A DNA stretch of 64,000 bases from Saccharicrinis sp965230625 (GTDB lineage: Bacteria; Bacteroidota; Bacteroidia; Bacteroidales; Marinilabiliaceae): NCBI GenBank assembly GCA_965230625.1, contig CBDDLL010000001.1:744001-808000 (forward strand), in the 5' to 3' direction. Under the pieces are notes generated by a model that was not told where the DNA came from, searched no databases, and saw only the letters and a list, made by a program, of their open reading frames with translations. Below, piece by piece: positions 44,856 to 53,757 of this stretch. The translations under genes were made by a program, and so were the position numbers. Each line of letters opens with the position of its first letter. Position 1 is the stretch's first letter.

Positions 44856-46347
44856 TTTTAACTTCGATTTTTTTAAATTCCTTTATATAAACAAACCCTA
44901 AAAATACAATTATTAAACCAATGCGCATTATGTAATTTATTATATTGTATATAGTACTGTATTTATCTGATATACTATTACTTATATTTGTCACTAAAAA
45001 CATACCAATAAAGTAAATTAATGCAGCAACAATTATATATCTAAAAATTGAACTCCAATTATAAGGTATATAATGAATTCTTTTACCTAAAAATATACTC
45101 ATTACAACCATAACCATAAAACACAATAAACCGCTAATAGCAGCACCAATATAGCCTATATAAGGTATCAATAAAATATTAGATAATATTGTTACAGTAC
45201 TACCAATAATACCCATATAAGCTCCATAAATTGTTTTATCTGAAACTTTATACCAAACAGATAATGTAAAATAAATTCCACTTAATAATTGAGCTATTAA
45301 TACAATTGGTATAATTACATTTCCTGATTCATATTCGTTTGTAAGTACTATATTGATTACATCAATAAAAAAAGTTACTCCAAGGAAAATTAACAGTCCA
45401 AAAATGGTGAAATAGTTTAAAATTTTTGAATATATGCTGTTATCGTTAGTTTCTTTATGATGTTTAAAGAAAAATGGCTCAAATGCTAATCTAAACGATT
45501 GTGTAAACATTGCCATTAAAACACCAATTTTAAAGTTAGCTCCATAAATAGCTAGTTGACTATACTCATTACCTCCTTTTATTAATTTTGGTATAAGTAT
45601 TTTATCTAAATTTTGATTAATCATACCAGTAATACCAACGATTAATATAGGATATGAGTATTTATACATCCTTTTTAATAGTGAAAAGTCAATACTTCCT
45701 AAATTCTTTAATACGTCTGGAATCAGTAGAATTAATACCGAAATCGATGCAAAAAGATTAGCTAAAAAAACATACGACGATTGATTTGCACCTGGTAAAT
45801 AGAAAACTGAATTATAGAATAAATTACTACTAAATATATTTGGTATCCAATATAAAAAAAGAAGATTGAAAAAAATCAATATAATTACATTTAACAGCTT
45901 AAGTAATGCAAACCTAATTGTTTTATCTTCGAACCTAATTTTTGCGAAAATTATAGCGCTTATTGCATCAATAAATACAATATATGCAACTATAGAAATA
46001 TTACTTATAAACGAATCATTGTTGGATAAACCTGATAATTCATTTTTAAACAATAAAACAGCAATTAAAAAAATAATACCTGTGGATGTAATACTACTTA
46101 AGGCTGTTGTAAATACTTTATTGATAGAATCTTTTCTTACAAATCTGAAAAAAGTTGTTTCGAAACCATATGTTAAAACAACCAATAAAATTGCAATGTA
46201 GCTATACATTTGTGTTACAACACCAAATTCGATACTTGTCATTGTTCGAATGTAATATGGCATTAGTAACCAATTTAATAGCCTAACTAATATAGTTCCT
46301 CCACCGTAAATTATTGTATCTCCAGCTAAGGATTTAAACTTTCCCAA
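44833..46347 (-). CDS. Polysaccharide flippase (MATE/Wzx-like)
   Basis: This membrane transporter has 504 residues and about 12-14 helices, and belongs to the polysaccharide biosynthesis protein family that flips lipid-linked glycans or lipids. The N-terminus, LAGDTIIYGGGTILVRLLNWLLMPYYIR, is typical, with YSYPILIVGITGMINQNLDKILIPKL at mid-length. It is the usual member of the dut-TPR-DUF4292 cluster, so its substrate probably relates to envelope synthesis. It lies 10 bases after ruvB and overlaps dut. Confidence 0.85.
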   Translation of the reverse strand: MGKFKSLAGDTIIYGGGTILVRLLNWLLMPYYIRTMTSIEFGVVTQMYSYIAILLVVLTYGFETTFFRFVRKDSINKVFTTALSSITSTGIIFLIAVLLFKNELSGLSNNDSFISNISIVAYIVFIDAISAIIFAKIRFEDKTIRFALLKLLNVIILIFFNLLFLYWIPNIFSSNLFYNSVFYLPGANQSSYVFLANLFASISVLILLIPDVLKNLGSIDFSLLKRMYKYSYPILIVGITGMINQNLDKILIPKLIKGGNEYSQLAIYGANFKIGVLMAMFTQSFRLAFEPFFFKHHKETNDNSIYSKILNYFTIFGLLIFLGVTFFIDVINIVLTNEYESGNVIIPIVLIAQLLSGIYFTLSVWYKVSDKTIYGAYMGIIGSTVTILSNILLIPYIGYIGAAISGLLCFMVMVVMSIFLGKRIHYIPYNWSSIFRYIIVAALIYFIGMFLVTNISNSISDKYSTIYNIINYIMRIGLIIVFLGFVYIKEFKKIEVKIDENKGN

Positions 46348-46357
46348 TTTCTATTTT

Positions 46358-47386
46358 TTAAAATAATGAATATTGTTCTTTATTAGGCGTATCTTTTCCA
46401 AGATGTTGATAAGCCGATATGGTAGCCACTCTCCCACGTGGAGTTCTTTTAATAAATCCTTCTTTTATTAAAAATGGTTCATATACTTCTTCAATTGTAC
46501 CACTATCTTCTCCAATTGCTGTACCTAACGTAGTTATTCCAACAGGACCTCCTTGAAATTTATCAATTAAAGTATTTAATATCTTATGATCCATTTCATC
46601 AAGTCCATGTTGGTCAATATTTAGAGCCTCTAATGAATATTTTGATATTTTTAAATCAATACTTCCATTACCCTTTACTTGAGCAAAATCTCTAACTCTT
46701 CGTAACAATGCATTTGCAATACGTGGAGTGCCTCTGCTTCTACCAGCAATTTCAACACAAGCCTCTTTACTAATTGAAGTATCCAATATTCCTGATGATC
46801 TGTTAATTATTCCTGAAAGAATATTATTATCGTAATATTCTAAATGACAATTTATACCAAATCTCGCTCTTAATGGACTTGTTAGTAATCCGCTTCGTGT
46901 TGTGGCTCCAACTAAAGTAAAAGGATTTAAATCAATTTGAATACTTCTTGCTCCAGGTCCTTTATCAATAACAATATCAATTCTATAATCCTCCATTGCA
47001 GAATATAAATATTCTTCAACAACAGGACTTAACCTATGAATCTCATCAATAAACAATACATCATCTTTTTCAAGACTTGTTAGTATACCAGCTAAATCTC
47101 CTGGTTTATCTAAAACAGGTCCACTAGTAATTTTAAACCCTACTTCAAGTTCATTAGCTATAATATTCGAAAGTGTAGTTTTCCCTAAGCCAGGTGGTCC
47201 ATGCAATAGCACATGGTCTAATGCTTCTCCTCTCATAGAGGCCGCTTGAACAAATATTTTTAAATTCTCAACAATCTTATCTTGTCCTTGGAAATCTGAA
47301 AAAGTAAGTGGTCTTAATTTATTATCAACATCATTATCAATATTTCGGTAGCCCTCTTCACGTATATCGAAATTTTCTTCCATCAA
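46358..47386 (-). CDS. ruvB: Holliday junction helicase RuvB
   Basis: This is the ATPase motor of RuvABC that migrates Holliday junctions. Walker A HGPPGLGKTTL and Walker B LFIDEIHRL are visible, along with GATTRSGLLTSPLRARFG, and the C-terminal winged helix ends TPRGRVAT. The length of 342 is normal. The response-regulator gene upstream abuts it with zero spacing (its stop codon touches the ruvB ATG). Confidence 0.97.
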   Translation of the reverse strand: MMEENFDIREEGYRNIDNDVDNKLRPLTFSDFQGQDKIVENLKIFVQAASMRGEALDHVLLHGPPGLGKTTLSNIIANELEVGFKITSGPVLDKPGDLAGILTSLEKDDVLFIDEIHRLSPVVEEYLYSAMEDYRIDIVIDKGPGARSIQIDLNPFTLVGATTRSGLLTSPLRARFGINCHLEYYDNNILSGIINRSSGILDTSISKEACVEIAGRSRGTPRIANALLRRVRDFAQVKGNGSIDLKISKYSLEALNIDQHGLDEMDHKILNTLIDKFQGGPVGITTLGTAIGEDSGTIEEVYEPFLIKEGFIKRTPRGRVATISAYQHLGKDTPNKEQYSLF

Positions 47387-47776
47387 TTATTTAGTAATTC
47401 CTAACTTTTTTACCAATGTAATAAATAAATCTAATTCAAAAGGTTTAGCCATGTATTCATCCATTCCATGTGCTAAACACTTCTCTCTATCTGCATCAAA
47501 AGTGTTGGCGGTCAAACCAATTATTGGAGTTGAATAAGATAATCCTTCTTCGTATTTTCTTATTTCAGTCGTCGCTTGTAAACCATCCATTATAGGCATC
47601 ATCAAATCCATAATAACAAGATCATATCTTTGATTCTTAATCTTTTCCAATGCCTCTTTACCGTTGTTAGCTATATCAATTTTATATCCGAATTTTGATA
47701 AATTCAAAAAAATTAGTTTTTGATTTAACACATTGTCTTCTACCAATAAAACTTCTACAGAATTATAATTTTTCAT
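47387..47776 (-). CDS. Single-domain response regulator
   Basis: This 129-residue CheY-like receiver domain has no output domain. The phosphoacceptor is in LVIMDLMMPIMDGLQATTEIR (Asp near residue 56). Acidic residues are in LLVEDN, Thr in LTANTF and Lys in YMAKPF. The histidine kinase partner is not nearby. It abuts ruvB directly. The role is unknown; the contact to ruvB may only be transcriptional. Confidence 0.92.
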   Translation of the reverse strand: MKNYNSVEVLLVEDNVLNQKLIFLNLSKFGYKIDIANNGKEALEKIKNQRYDLVIMDLMMPIMDGLQATTEIRKYEEGLSYSTPIIGLTANTFDADREKCLAHGMDEYMAKPFELDLFITLVKKLGITK

Positions 47777-47846
47777 TTAATGTACCACTAGATATAATAT
47801 TACAAAAAAACTAATAATATCATACATAAGTAAATCATTCGTCAAA

Positions 47847-48842
47847 TTACAATGCTAATTTGTTAGATAATTCTAGCATTCTCTCAATTGGCTTTACTGC
47901 TTTTATTCTAATTTCTTCTTCAACTTCAATTGTTGGCCAGTTATATTTTAACGAATTGTAGAGCTTTTCTATAGTATTTAGCTTCATAAATTCACAATCA
48001 TTGCAAGCACATGTCGAATCATTTGGCGGTGCTGGAATAAAAGTCTTTTCAGGACATTTTAATTTCATTTGATGAATTATACCTGATTCTGTTGCAACAA
48101 TGAATTTTTTATTACTATTTTCTACTGAATACTTCAAAAGTGATGCTGTAGATCCTATATGATCGGCTACCATTAACAATTGCTTTTTACATTCTGGGTG
48201 TGCTAAAATTTTAGCATCTGGATTTTCATCTTTAATCTCAAGTATTTTTTCCAACGAAAACTTTTCATGAACATGACATGCTCCATCCCATAAAATCATT
48301 TCTCTTCCAGTAATACTATTAATGTAGTTACCTAAATTTCTATCAGGACCAAAAATAAGTTTTTCATTTTTATCAAAACTATCTACAATGGCTTTAGCAT
48401 TAGTACTTGTAACAACAATATCAGATAATGCTTTAATTTTAGCAGAAGTATTAACATATGTAATTACTTTATGATTCGGATACTGTTTTATAAACTTTTC
48501 AAATTCATCTGGAGGGCAACTATCAGCTAAGCTACATCCTGCATTTAAATCAGGTACAATTACAGTTTTATCAGGCGAAAGAATTTTCGCTGTTTCCCCC
48601 ATAAAGTGAACTCCAGCAACAATTATAGTATCTGCTTTAGTTTTGGATGCATATTGCGCTAATGCTAAACTATCCCCTACAAAATCAGCAATATCTTGAA
48701 TTATATCCTCCTGATAAAAATGAGCCATTAAAAATGCATTCTTTTCCTTTTTTAATTTTGAGAATTCTTCTACTAAATTTTCTTTATTTAGGATAGACTC
48801 ATCTACAAAACCTTTTTTTAACCAATTTGAATTTACTTCCAT
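47847..48842 (-). CDS. nadA: Quinolinate synthase A
   Basis: This iron-sulfur enzyme condenses iminoaspartate with dihydroxyacetone phosphate to quinolinate in NAD synthesis. Conserved blocks include MAHFYQEDIIQDIADFVGDSL, VHFMGETAKIL, NAGCSLADSC, DGACHVHE and the Cys-rich CACNDC, which supply the [4Fe-4S] ligands. The length of 331 matches. Other NAD-pathway genes (nadB, nadC) are not adjacent. It is the first gene of the minus-strand run that leads away from the candidate origin. Confidence 0.96.
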   Translation of the reverse strand: MEVNSNWLKKGFVDESILNKENLVEEFSKLKKEKNAFLMAHFYQEDIIQDIADFVGDSLALAQYASKTKADTIIVAGVHFMGETAKILSPDKTVIVPDLNAGCSLADSCPPDEFEKFIKQYPNHKVITYVNTSAKIKALSDIVVTSTNAKAIVDSFDKNEKLIFGPDRNLGNYINSITGREMILWDGACHVHEKFSLEKILEIKDENPDAKILAHPECKKQLLMVADHIGSTASLLKYSVENSNKKFIVATESGIIHQMKLKCPEKTFIPAPPNDSTCACNDCEFMKLNTIEKLYNSLKYNWPTIEVEEEIRIKAVKPIERMLELSNKLAL

Positions 48843-49248
48843 TATTATATAAATATAAGAGAGATTTAAAGAATATATGATAATGATAATATCCTGTTAA
48901 TACAGTTCATAAATATGTAACAAAATTCTTGCATGAATGTTAATTAAACATTGATTGATCAGATATTAATAATGTATTAACAATTAATAAACCTAATTAC
49001 TCTTTAAAAACCAATGAATTAAATATTGTTATCAACAAGTTGTTAATAGACTGCAAATTTAATAAGATTATATGTTGATAGTAATAATATGCTGTTAAAA
49101 TAGTGTTTGAAAATGGCTCTAAAATCATTTTTAAATAATTTGATTTTATACGGTTTGTCTTTGCTTATACAAATTCATGTTAATTACAAGTTTATTTTTT
49201 GATTTTTCTTTATTTTGAATTCACATTTTATTAACATCAAATTAAGAG

Positions 49249-49257
49249 TTATCCACA
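49249..49257 (+). promoter_or_regulatory. DnaA box
   Basis: TTATCCACA matches the classical DnaA consensus exactly. It lies 86 bases before the rpiB start, in the candidate origin. Confidence 0.7.
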
Positions 49258-49298
49258 CTTTTTCAATAATCGAAATAATGTAGGTCTAATACTCCTTT

Positions 49299-49333
49299 TT
49301 TGAACATCAAAATGAACATTCTTTTTATCTTTG
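49299..49333 (+). promoter_or_regulatory. Promoter of rpiB (-33/-7)
   Basis: TTTG (49299-49302) and TATCTTTG (49326-49333) are spaced by 23 bases, an exact match to the TTTG/TAnnTTTG consensus. The ATG follows only 9 bases after the -7 box, so the message would have a leader of about 4-6 bases, nearly leaderless. Confidence 0.65.
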
Positions 49334-49342
49334 GTTTTAAAA

Positions 49343-49780
49343 ATGAAAAATAAAACAATTGGTTTAGCTTCTGATCATGCAGGTTTTGATCTTAAAGAGA
49401 TAATTAAAAAGTTTTTACTTGAAAAAGGTTTAGATTGTAAAGATTTTGGAACTAATTCAAATGAAAGTTGCGATTATGCTGATTTTGCTCATCCAATGGC
49501 TTCAGCTGTTGAAGAAAATAATATAGATCTTGGAATATCTGTATGTGGAAGTGGCAATGGAATTAATATGACAGCAAATAAACATCAAGGAATTCGTGCT
49601 GCTCTATGTTGGAGTAAAGAAATATCAGAATTAGCTCGTTCTCATAATGATGCAAATATATGCTCTTTACCAGCTAGATTTATTAGTATTAATGAAGCTA
49701 AAGATATTGTTGATACTTTTTTAAATACAAATTTTGAAGGAGGAAGGCATAAACATAGAATAGATAAAATACCATGTTAA
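49343..49780 (+). CDS. rpiB: Ribose 5-phosphate isomerase B
   Basis: It interconverts ribose 5-phosphate and ribulose 5-phosphate in the pentose phosphate pathway. ASDHAGFDLKE opens the sequence, with ISVCGSGNGIN (catalytic Cys), LARSHNDANI and the C-terminal FEGGRHKHRI. The start is the ATG at 49343. An in-frame TTG at 49331 lies within the -7 promoter box and can be excluded. The next gene starts 13 bases downstream on a GTG. Confidence 0.95.
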   Translation: MKNKTIGLASDHAGFDLKEIIKKFLLEKGLDCKDFGTNSNESCDYADFAHPMASAVEENNIDLGISVCGSGNGINMTANKHQGIRAALCWSKEISELARSHNDANICSLPARFISINEAKDIVDTFLNTNFEGGRHKHRIDKIPC

Positions 49781-49792
49781 TAAATTAGTATT

Positions 49793-51169
49793 GTGGGGAG
49801 GGAATTAAAAAAGTTTCTTGATAAGTCAGTAAATGTTGCATTTGATTTAGAACACCGTAAAAAAATCAATTTTAATATTTCGAAGTATAATGCTGCTGTA
49901 GAAAAAGGTGGATTAAGATATTATGATATTGAACTAGCCAGATTAAGAGCTGCAAAAAAGAAAAGAGAAATATTATCTAATTTACCAGAATTTTTATTGG
50001 AGTTTGAAAAAAATGCTATCGAAAACGGTTCTAATGTTTTATGGGCAAAAGATAATATTGAAGCAATTAACTATGTGATAAATATTTTAAGGGATAATAA
50101 ATGTAAGTTAGTTGTAAAAAGTAAGTCAATGACCACCGAGGAAATTGATTTTAATAAATGGGTAGAATCGAATGGTGTAGAATCAATTGAAACTGACCTG
50201 GGAGAATACATTGTTCAGAAAGCTGATGAAAAACCATATCATATAGTTACACCAGCAATGCACAAATCAAAAGAGGACATTGCTAATTTGTTTAATAAAG
50301 AATTTGGAACACCTATAGACAGTACACCTGAGTATTTAACAAATTTTGTTAGGGAAGAGATAAGAAATAAATTTAGAGATGCAGAAGTTGGTGTTACCGG
50401 AGCTAACTTCTTAATTGCCGACAAAGGAGCTGCTGCAATTACTGAAAATGAAGGTAATGCTATAATGTCAACTGCATTTCCCAGAGTTCATATTATAATT
50501 GCTGGTTTAGAAAGATTGATTCCGTCTTTTAAGGATTTAGGTTTATTTTGGCCACTATTATCAGCGCATGGAACAGGACAACAAATTACAGTTTATAATT
50601 CTGTATTTTTTGGATCAAAACAAGATAATGAATCTGACGGTCCTGAAAATGTGTATATTATACTATTAGATAATGGTAGATCTGAATTATATAAAAAACC
50701 TGTTCAAGCAGAGTCACTTTCATGTATTAGATGTGGAGCTTGTTTAAACGCTTGTCCAATTTATAAAAATGTTGGTGGATATACTTATAAATCAACATAT
50801 AGTGGACCAATAGGAAGTATAATTACACCTCATTTTAAAAAATTACAAGATTATAAACATTTAAGTTTTGCATGTTCTTTATGTGGAAAATGCGAAGAAG
50901 TTTGTCCAGTAAAAATTCCACTACCAAAACTTTTACTTTATAATCGTAAAGATGCAGTAGAGTTAGTAAAACCAAGTTTTTATGATAAAAGCTCAACTCA
51001 ACTTTTATCGTTTGTGATGTCCAAAAGAGGTATTATGGATTTATTTAATGGCACAATAAAGAATTTTGGTAAATCATTAATTGAAAAGAGATTATTAGGT
51101 GAAAAAAGAAGTTTATCTAGTATATCGAAAAAATCTTTTAATGAGCAATGGAAAAATCAAAGGATGTAA
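49793..51169 (+). CDS. lutB: LutB-type iron-sulfur protein (lactate utilisation)
   Basis: This is a subunit of the L-lactate-oxidising LutABC complex. The N-terminal LUD domain (about residues 60-290) contains GVTGANFLIADKGAAAITENEGNAIM. The C-terminal ferredoxin domain has two clusters, CIRCGACLNACP (about residue 309) and CSLCGKCEEVCP (about 360), which bind two [4Fe-4S]. No ATG is available near the N-terminus, so the start is the GTG at 49793. The usual partners lutA and lutC are not adjacent, so it may act alone or with genes elsewhere. Confidence 0.88.
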   Translation: MGRELKKFLDKSVNVAFDLEHRKKINFNISKYNAAVEKGGLRYYDIELARLRAAKKKREILSNLPEFLLEFEKNAIENGSNVLWAKDNIEAINYVINILRDNKCKLVVKSKSMTTEEIDFNKWVESNGVESIETDLGEYIVQKADEKPYHIVTPAMHKSKEDIANLFNKEFGTPIDSTPEYLTNFVREEIRNKFRDAEVGVTGANFLIADKGAAAITENEGNAIMSTAFPRVHIIIAGLERLIPSFKDLGLFWPLLSAHGTGQQITVYNSVFFGSKQDNESDGPENVYIILLDNGRSELYKKPVQAESLSCIRCGACLNACPIYKNVGGYTYKSTYSGPIGSIITPHFKKLQDYKHLSFACSLCGKCEEVCPVKIPLPKLLLYNRKDAVELVKPSFYDKSSTQLLSFVMSKRGIMDLFNGTIKNFGKSLIEKRLLGEKRSLSSISKKSFNEQWKNQRM

Positions 51170-51229
51170 TTATTAATTTATTTGTGTTTAATCTTATTTG
51201 TGTAATTTAGCATTTGTAAATCTTTTATT

Positions 51230-51673
51230 ATGCTATCAAATACTTGTAAATACGCTGTTCGTTCTGTTATCTACTTAGCATTAAATCATGCTGAAGGTAA
51301 GAAAATAGGAATTAAACAAATTTCTAAGGATTTAGATATTCCAACACCATTTTTAGGTAAAATATTACAAACACTTGCAAAGCAAAAACTATTATTATCA
51401 AATAAAGGACCTCATGGAGGTTTTTCGTTAGCTGTAGAAGCAAGTAAAATTACTTTATTAGATGTAGTGAAAATAATTGATGGTTTAGATGTTTTTGAAA
51501 ATTGTTTAATTGGTATGAATTCGTGTAAAACAGCTCATGAAAATGGAAGACCGTGCCCTGTGCACGATCAATTTTGTGTATTACGTAAACAAATGTTTGA
51601 ACTTTATGAAGCAGAAACTATTGGTAATATCGTTGCACGCATAGAGAATAAAGAAGATTACTATTTATTGTAG
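51230..51673 (+). CDS. Rrf2-family transcriptional regulator
   Basis: This 147-residue Rrf2 regulator opens MLSNTCKYAVRSVIYLALN, with the winged-helix segment DLDIPTPFLGKILQTLAKQKLL and NKGPHGGFSLA. Four cysteines (C-x6-C-x9-C-x6-C around residues 87-120) could bind an iron-sulfur cluster, a sensor in this family (inference). It follows the lutB gene by 60 bases and may regulate it. Its 3' end overlaps the convergent VanZ-like gene by 13 bases. Confidence 0.88.
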   Translation: MLSNTCKYAVRSVIYLALNHAEGKKIGIKQISKDLDIPTPFLGKILQTLAKQKLLLSNKGPHGGFSLAVEASKITLLDVVKIIDGLDVFENCLIGMNSCKTAHENGRPCPVHDQFCVLRKQMFELYEAETIGNIVARIENKEDYYLL

Positions 51674-52065
51674 ACTTTTTTAAATAACATTATTCTATAT
51701 ATAAAGTTGTAGTTTCGAAGTGAGAAAAATAATATACTTCCACAGATTACACCAATTGTATTAAAAACAGCATCGTAGAAATTAGCACTTCTATCGTTAG
51801 TTAATAATAATTGAGCAAATTCCAATCCTATACCTAAAGAAATGGTATCTAAAACAATCCATCCTTTTCTAATTGGTTTTGAACTTTTATAATTTTCAAT
51901 AAAAAATACGAAGCTAAGAGCAAAATACATCGAAAAATGGGCAAACTTATCAAAATGTCTATGAAAAGTAACTTTTGAAGGAAGTGTGTCGGAACTCATA
52001 ACACTTAAAAAAATAATAGCAGAAACTACAAGAATGGTGCGCCAATAATTTTTTAAAATACTCAT
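51661..52065 (-). CDS. VanZ-like membrane protein
   Basis: This 134-residue protein has four predicted membrane helices in the VanZ pattern. HFDKFAHFSMYFALSFVFF matches the conserved H-x-D-K-x-x-H motif, and GLEFAQLLLTNDRSANFYDAVFNTIGVICGS is the C-terminal block with the family's polar residues. VanZ proteins affect teicoplanin sensitivity in Enterococcus; in Bacteroidota the role is unknown. It overlaps the convergent Rrf2 gene. Confidence 0.85.
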   Translation of the reverse strand: MSILKNYWRTILVVSAIIFLSVMSSDTLPSKVTFHRHFDKFAHFSMYFALSFVFFIENYKSSKPIRKGWIVLDTISLGIGLEFAQLLLTNDRSANFYDAVFNTIGVICGSILFFSLRNYNFIYRIMLFKKVYNK

Positions 52066-52150
52066 TATAAATGTTTTATATTAAATTATACTTATTAACA
52101 AATAGATCTTACTTATCAACAAATGTACCATAATTAAGTGTAAAACAAAT

Positions 52151-52164
52151 GTTTCACGTGAAAC
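52151..52164. promoter_or_regulatory. parS site ahead of hemW
   Basis: GTTTCACGTGAAAC is a perfect 14-bp palindrome matching the classical ParB-binding consensus. It lies in the 162-base gap between the VanZ-like gene and hemW, about 3 kb from the candidate origin. Confidence 0.78.
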
Positions 52165-52227
52165 GTTCATGTTAATTTTATTTAAACTAAAAGTTTTGTA
52201 AATAGTTATTGTTAAAACTTTAAATTA

Positions 52228-53352
52228 ATGGGCGGAATATATGTTCACATCCCTTTTTGTTCCAAGAAATGTGGGTATTGTGATTTTTACAGTATAATAA
52301 GATTAAAAGATAAATCAAACTTTATATCTGCATTATGTAGAGAAATAATACTAAGAAAAAAAGAATTAAAGCAAGAAAAAATCAGAACAATATATTTTGG
52401 AGGTGGAACTCCAAGTTTATTGAGAATTGAGGATTTAAAAATTATATTGGATACGTTAAAAAGTGAATGTGATTTATCGTATGTTGAAGAATTCACAATT
52501 GAAGTAAATCCGGATGATATATCTTTGAGTTATTTACATGGTTTATTAAATCTTGGATTTAATAGGTTAAGCATGGGAATTCAAAGTTTTAATAACAGAA
52601 TTCTAGCTTTTATGAATAGAAGGCATAATGTTGATGAAGCGATAAATGCTATAAAAATTTCAAAAGAATCAGGATTTAAAAATATTAGCCTCGATTTAAT
52701 TTATGGTATTCCAAATATGACTATTGAAGAATGGAAAAAAAGTATTGAAATAGCAATTAATTTAAATGTTCAACATATTTCTGCATATCATTTAACTTTT
52801 GAACCAGATACTGTTTTTTATAAAAAACTTAAAAGAAATGAATTATCAGAAATTAATGAAAGTGAAAGTGTACTACAATTTGAAGTACTTACTAAAGAAT
52901 TAAAGGAGGTGGGATTTATTGATTACGAAATATCTAATTTTTGTAAACCAGATTATCATTCAAAACATAACTCCAACTATTGGACTCGAAACAGCTATTT
53001 TGGTTTTGGTCCTTCCGCACATTCTTTTTCAAAAAATATTAGAAGATGGAATGTGTCTAATCTTAATGATTATATAACAAGTATAAATAATGATAAACGT
53101 TATTTTGAAACAGAAAACTTATCCGAAAAAGACGAGTATAATGAAATTATTATGCTTGGTTTGAGAACTAAAAAAGGAATTTATTTAAGTAATTTATATA
53201 AATTCAATAGAGAGATTTTTGCTTGGTTTAATAATGAAAAAAATCGAAATATAGAATTACATAATGTATCAGAAAAAGATGGTTTTTTAAAAATATGTGA
53301 AGAAAAACGTTTTTTAACGGATCAAATTATATCAGATTTTTTTATTGTTTAA
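52228..53352 (+). CDS. hemW: Radical SAM heme chaperone HemW
   Basis: This radical SAM protein of the HemN-like group inserts or handles heme; it was formerly called coproporphyrinogen oxidase-like. YVHIPFCSKKCGYCDFYS supplies the CxxxCxxC cluster motif, followed by IYFGGGTPSLL, the SMGIQSFNNRIL region and YWTRNSYFGFGPSAHSF. The 374-residue length fits HemW. It starts 63 bases downstream of the parS site and is followed by a rhodanese gene 13 bases after its stop. Confidence 0.93.
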   Translation: MGGIYVHIPFCSKKCGYCDFYSIIRLKDKSNFISALCREIILRKKELKQEKIRTIYFGGGTPSLLRIEDLKIILDTLKSECDLSYVEEFTIEVNPDDISLSYLHGLLNLGFNRLSMGIQSFNNRILAFMNRRHNVDEAINAIKISKESGFKNISLDLIYGIPNMTIEEWKKSIEIAINLNVQHISAYHLTFEPDTVFYKKLKRNELSEINESESVLQFEVLTKELKEVGFIDYEISNFCKPDYHSKHNSNYWTRNSYFGFGPSAHSFSKNIRRWNVSNLNDYITSINNDKRYFETENLSEKDEYNEIIMLGLRTKKGIYLSNLYKFNREIFAWFNNEKNRNIELHNVSEKDGFLKICEEKRFLTDQIISDFFIV

Positions 53353-53365
53353 AATAAATATTTTA

Positions 53366-53755
53366 ATGAGGTTATTATTGTTATCCATATTTCTAGTAAT
53401 GTCAATTTGCACAGTTGCTCAAAAATTAAATAAATTAGAATGCGACATGTTTTATGAATTGATAAATCAAAAAGAAAATTTGTTGTTATTAGATATTCGA
53501 ACAGGAGAAAAGTATTATAAAAGCAGAATAGAAAATTGTATATGGGCAGAAACTAAATCTCAATTAAATCCATTATTGGATAATATTAATAAAGAAGTTC
53601 CAATTTTTATTTACTGCGAAATAGGTAAAAGAAGTAATCAATGCTCAAACTACATACTAAAAAAAGGATTTAAAAACATTTATGAACTTAAGGGAGGATT
53701 TAGGGATTGGATAAAGAATGGATATCCAGTAGATAGTTCGAATATTAAAAAATAG
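53366..53755 (+). CDS. Exported rhodanese-domain protein
   Basis: This 129-residue protein has a signal peptide (MRLLLLSIFLVMSICTVAQ) and a single rhodanese domain: LLLDIRTGEKYYKSRIENCIWAE and the active-site loop FIYCEIGKRSNQC, with the catalytic Cys in YCEIGKRS. It probably transfers sulfur or handles redox sulfur in the periplasm. A longer frame begins at a TTG at 53345 inside hemW; the ATG at 53366 gives the clean signal peptide. It ends 2 bases before the next gene's ATG. Confidence 0.87.
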   Translation: MRLLLLSIFLVMSICTVAQKLNKLECDMFYELINQKENLLLLDIRTGEKYYKSRIENCIWAETKSQLNPLLDNINKEVPIFIYCEIGKRSNQCSNYILKKGFKNIYELKGGFRDWIKNGYPVDSSNIKK

Positions 53756-53757
53756 TT

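Larger units (their letters stand above)
48843..49342. other. Candidate replication origin (oriC) region
   Basis: This 500-bp gap has no gene and is extremely AT-rich. It contains a perfect DnaA box TTATCCACA (49249-49257), a one-mismatch box TTATCAACA (49029-49037), TTATTAACA (49228-49236), and several TGTTAATA or TGTTGATA sequences in the opposite orientation. Long minus-strand transcription ends here on the left and plus-strand genes begin on the right. This agrees with divergence from an origin, and parS-like palindromes flank it. No dnaA gene is in the window. Confidence 0.55.

Noticed and set aside
46428..46445. Third parS-like site with CACGTG in ruvB
   Set aside because: Only the central six bases and part of one arm match; the palindrome is broken, so it was not counted.
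49331..49342. TTG start for RpiB, four codons upstream
   Set aside because: The TTG is the last part of the TATCTTTG promoter box and cannot be in the transcript.
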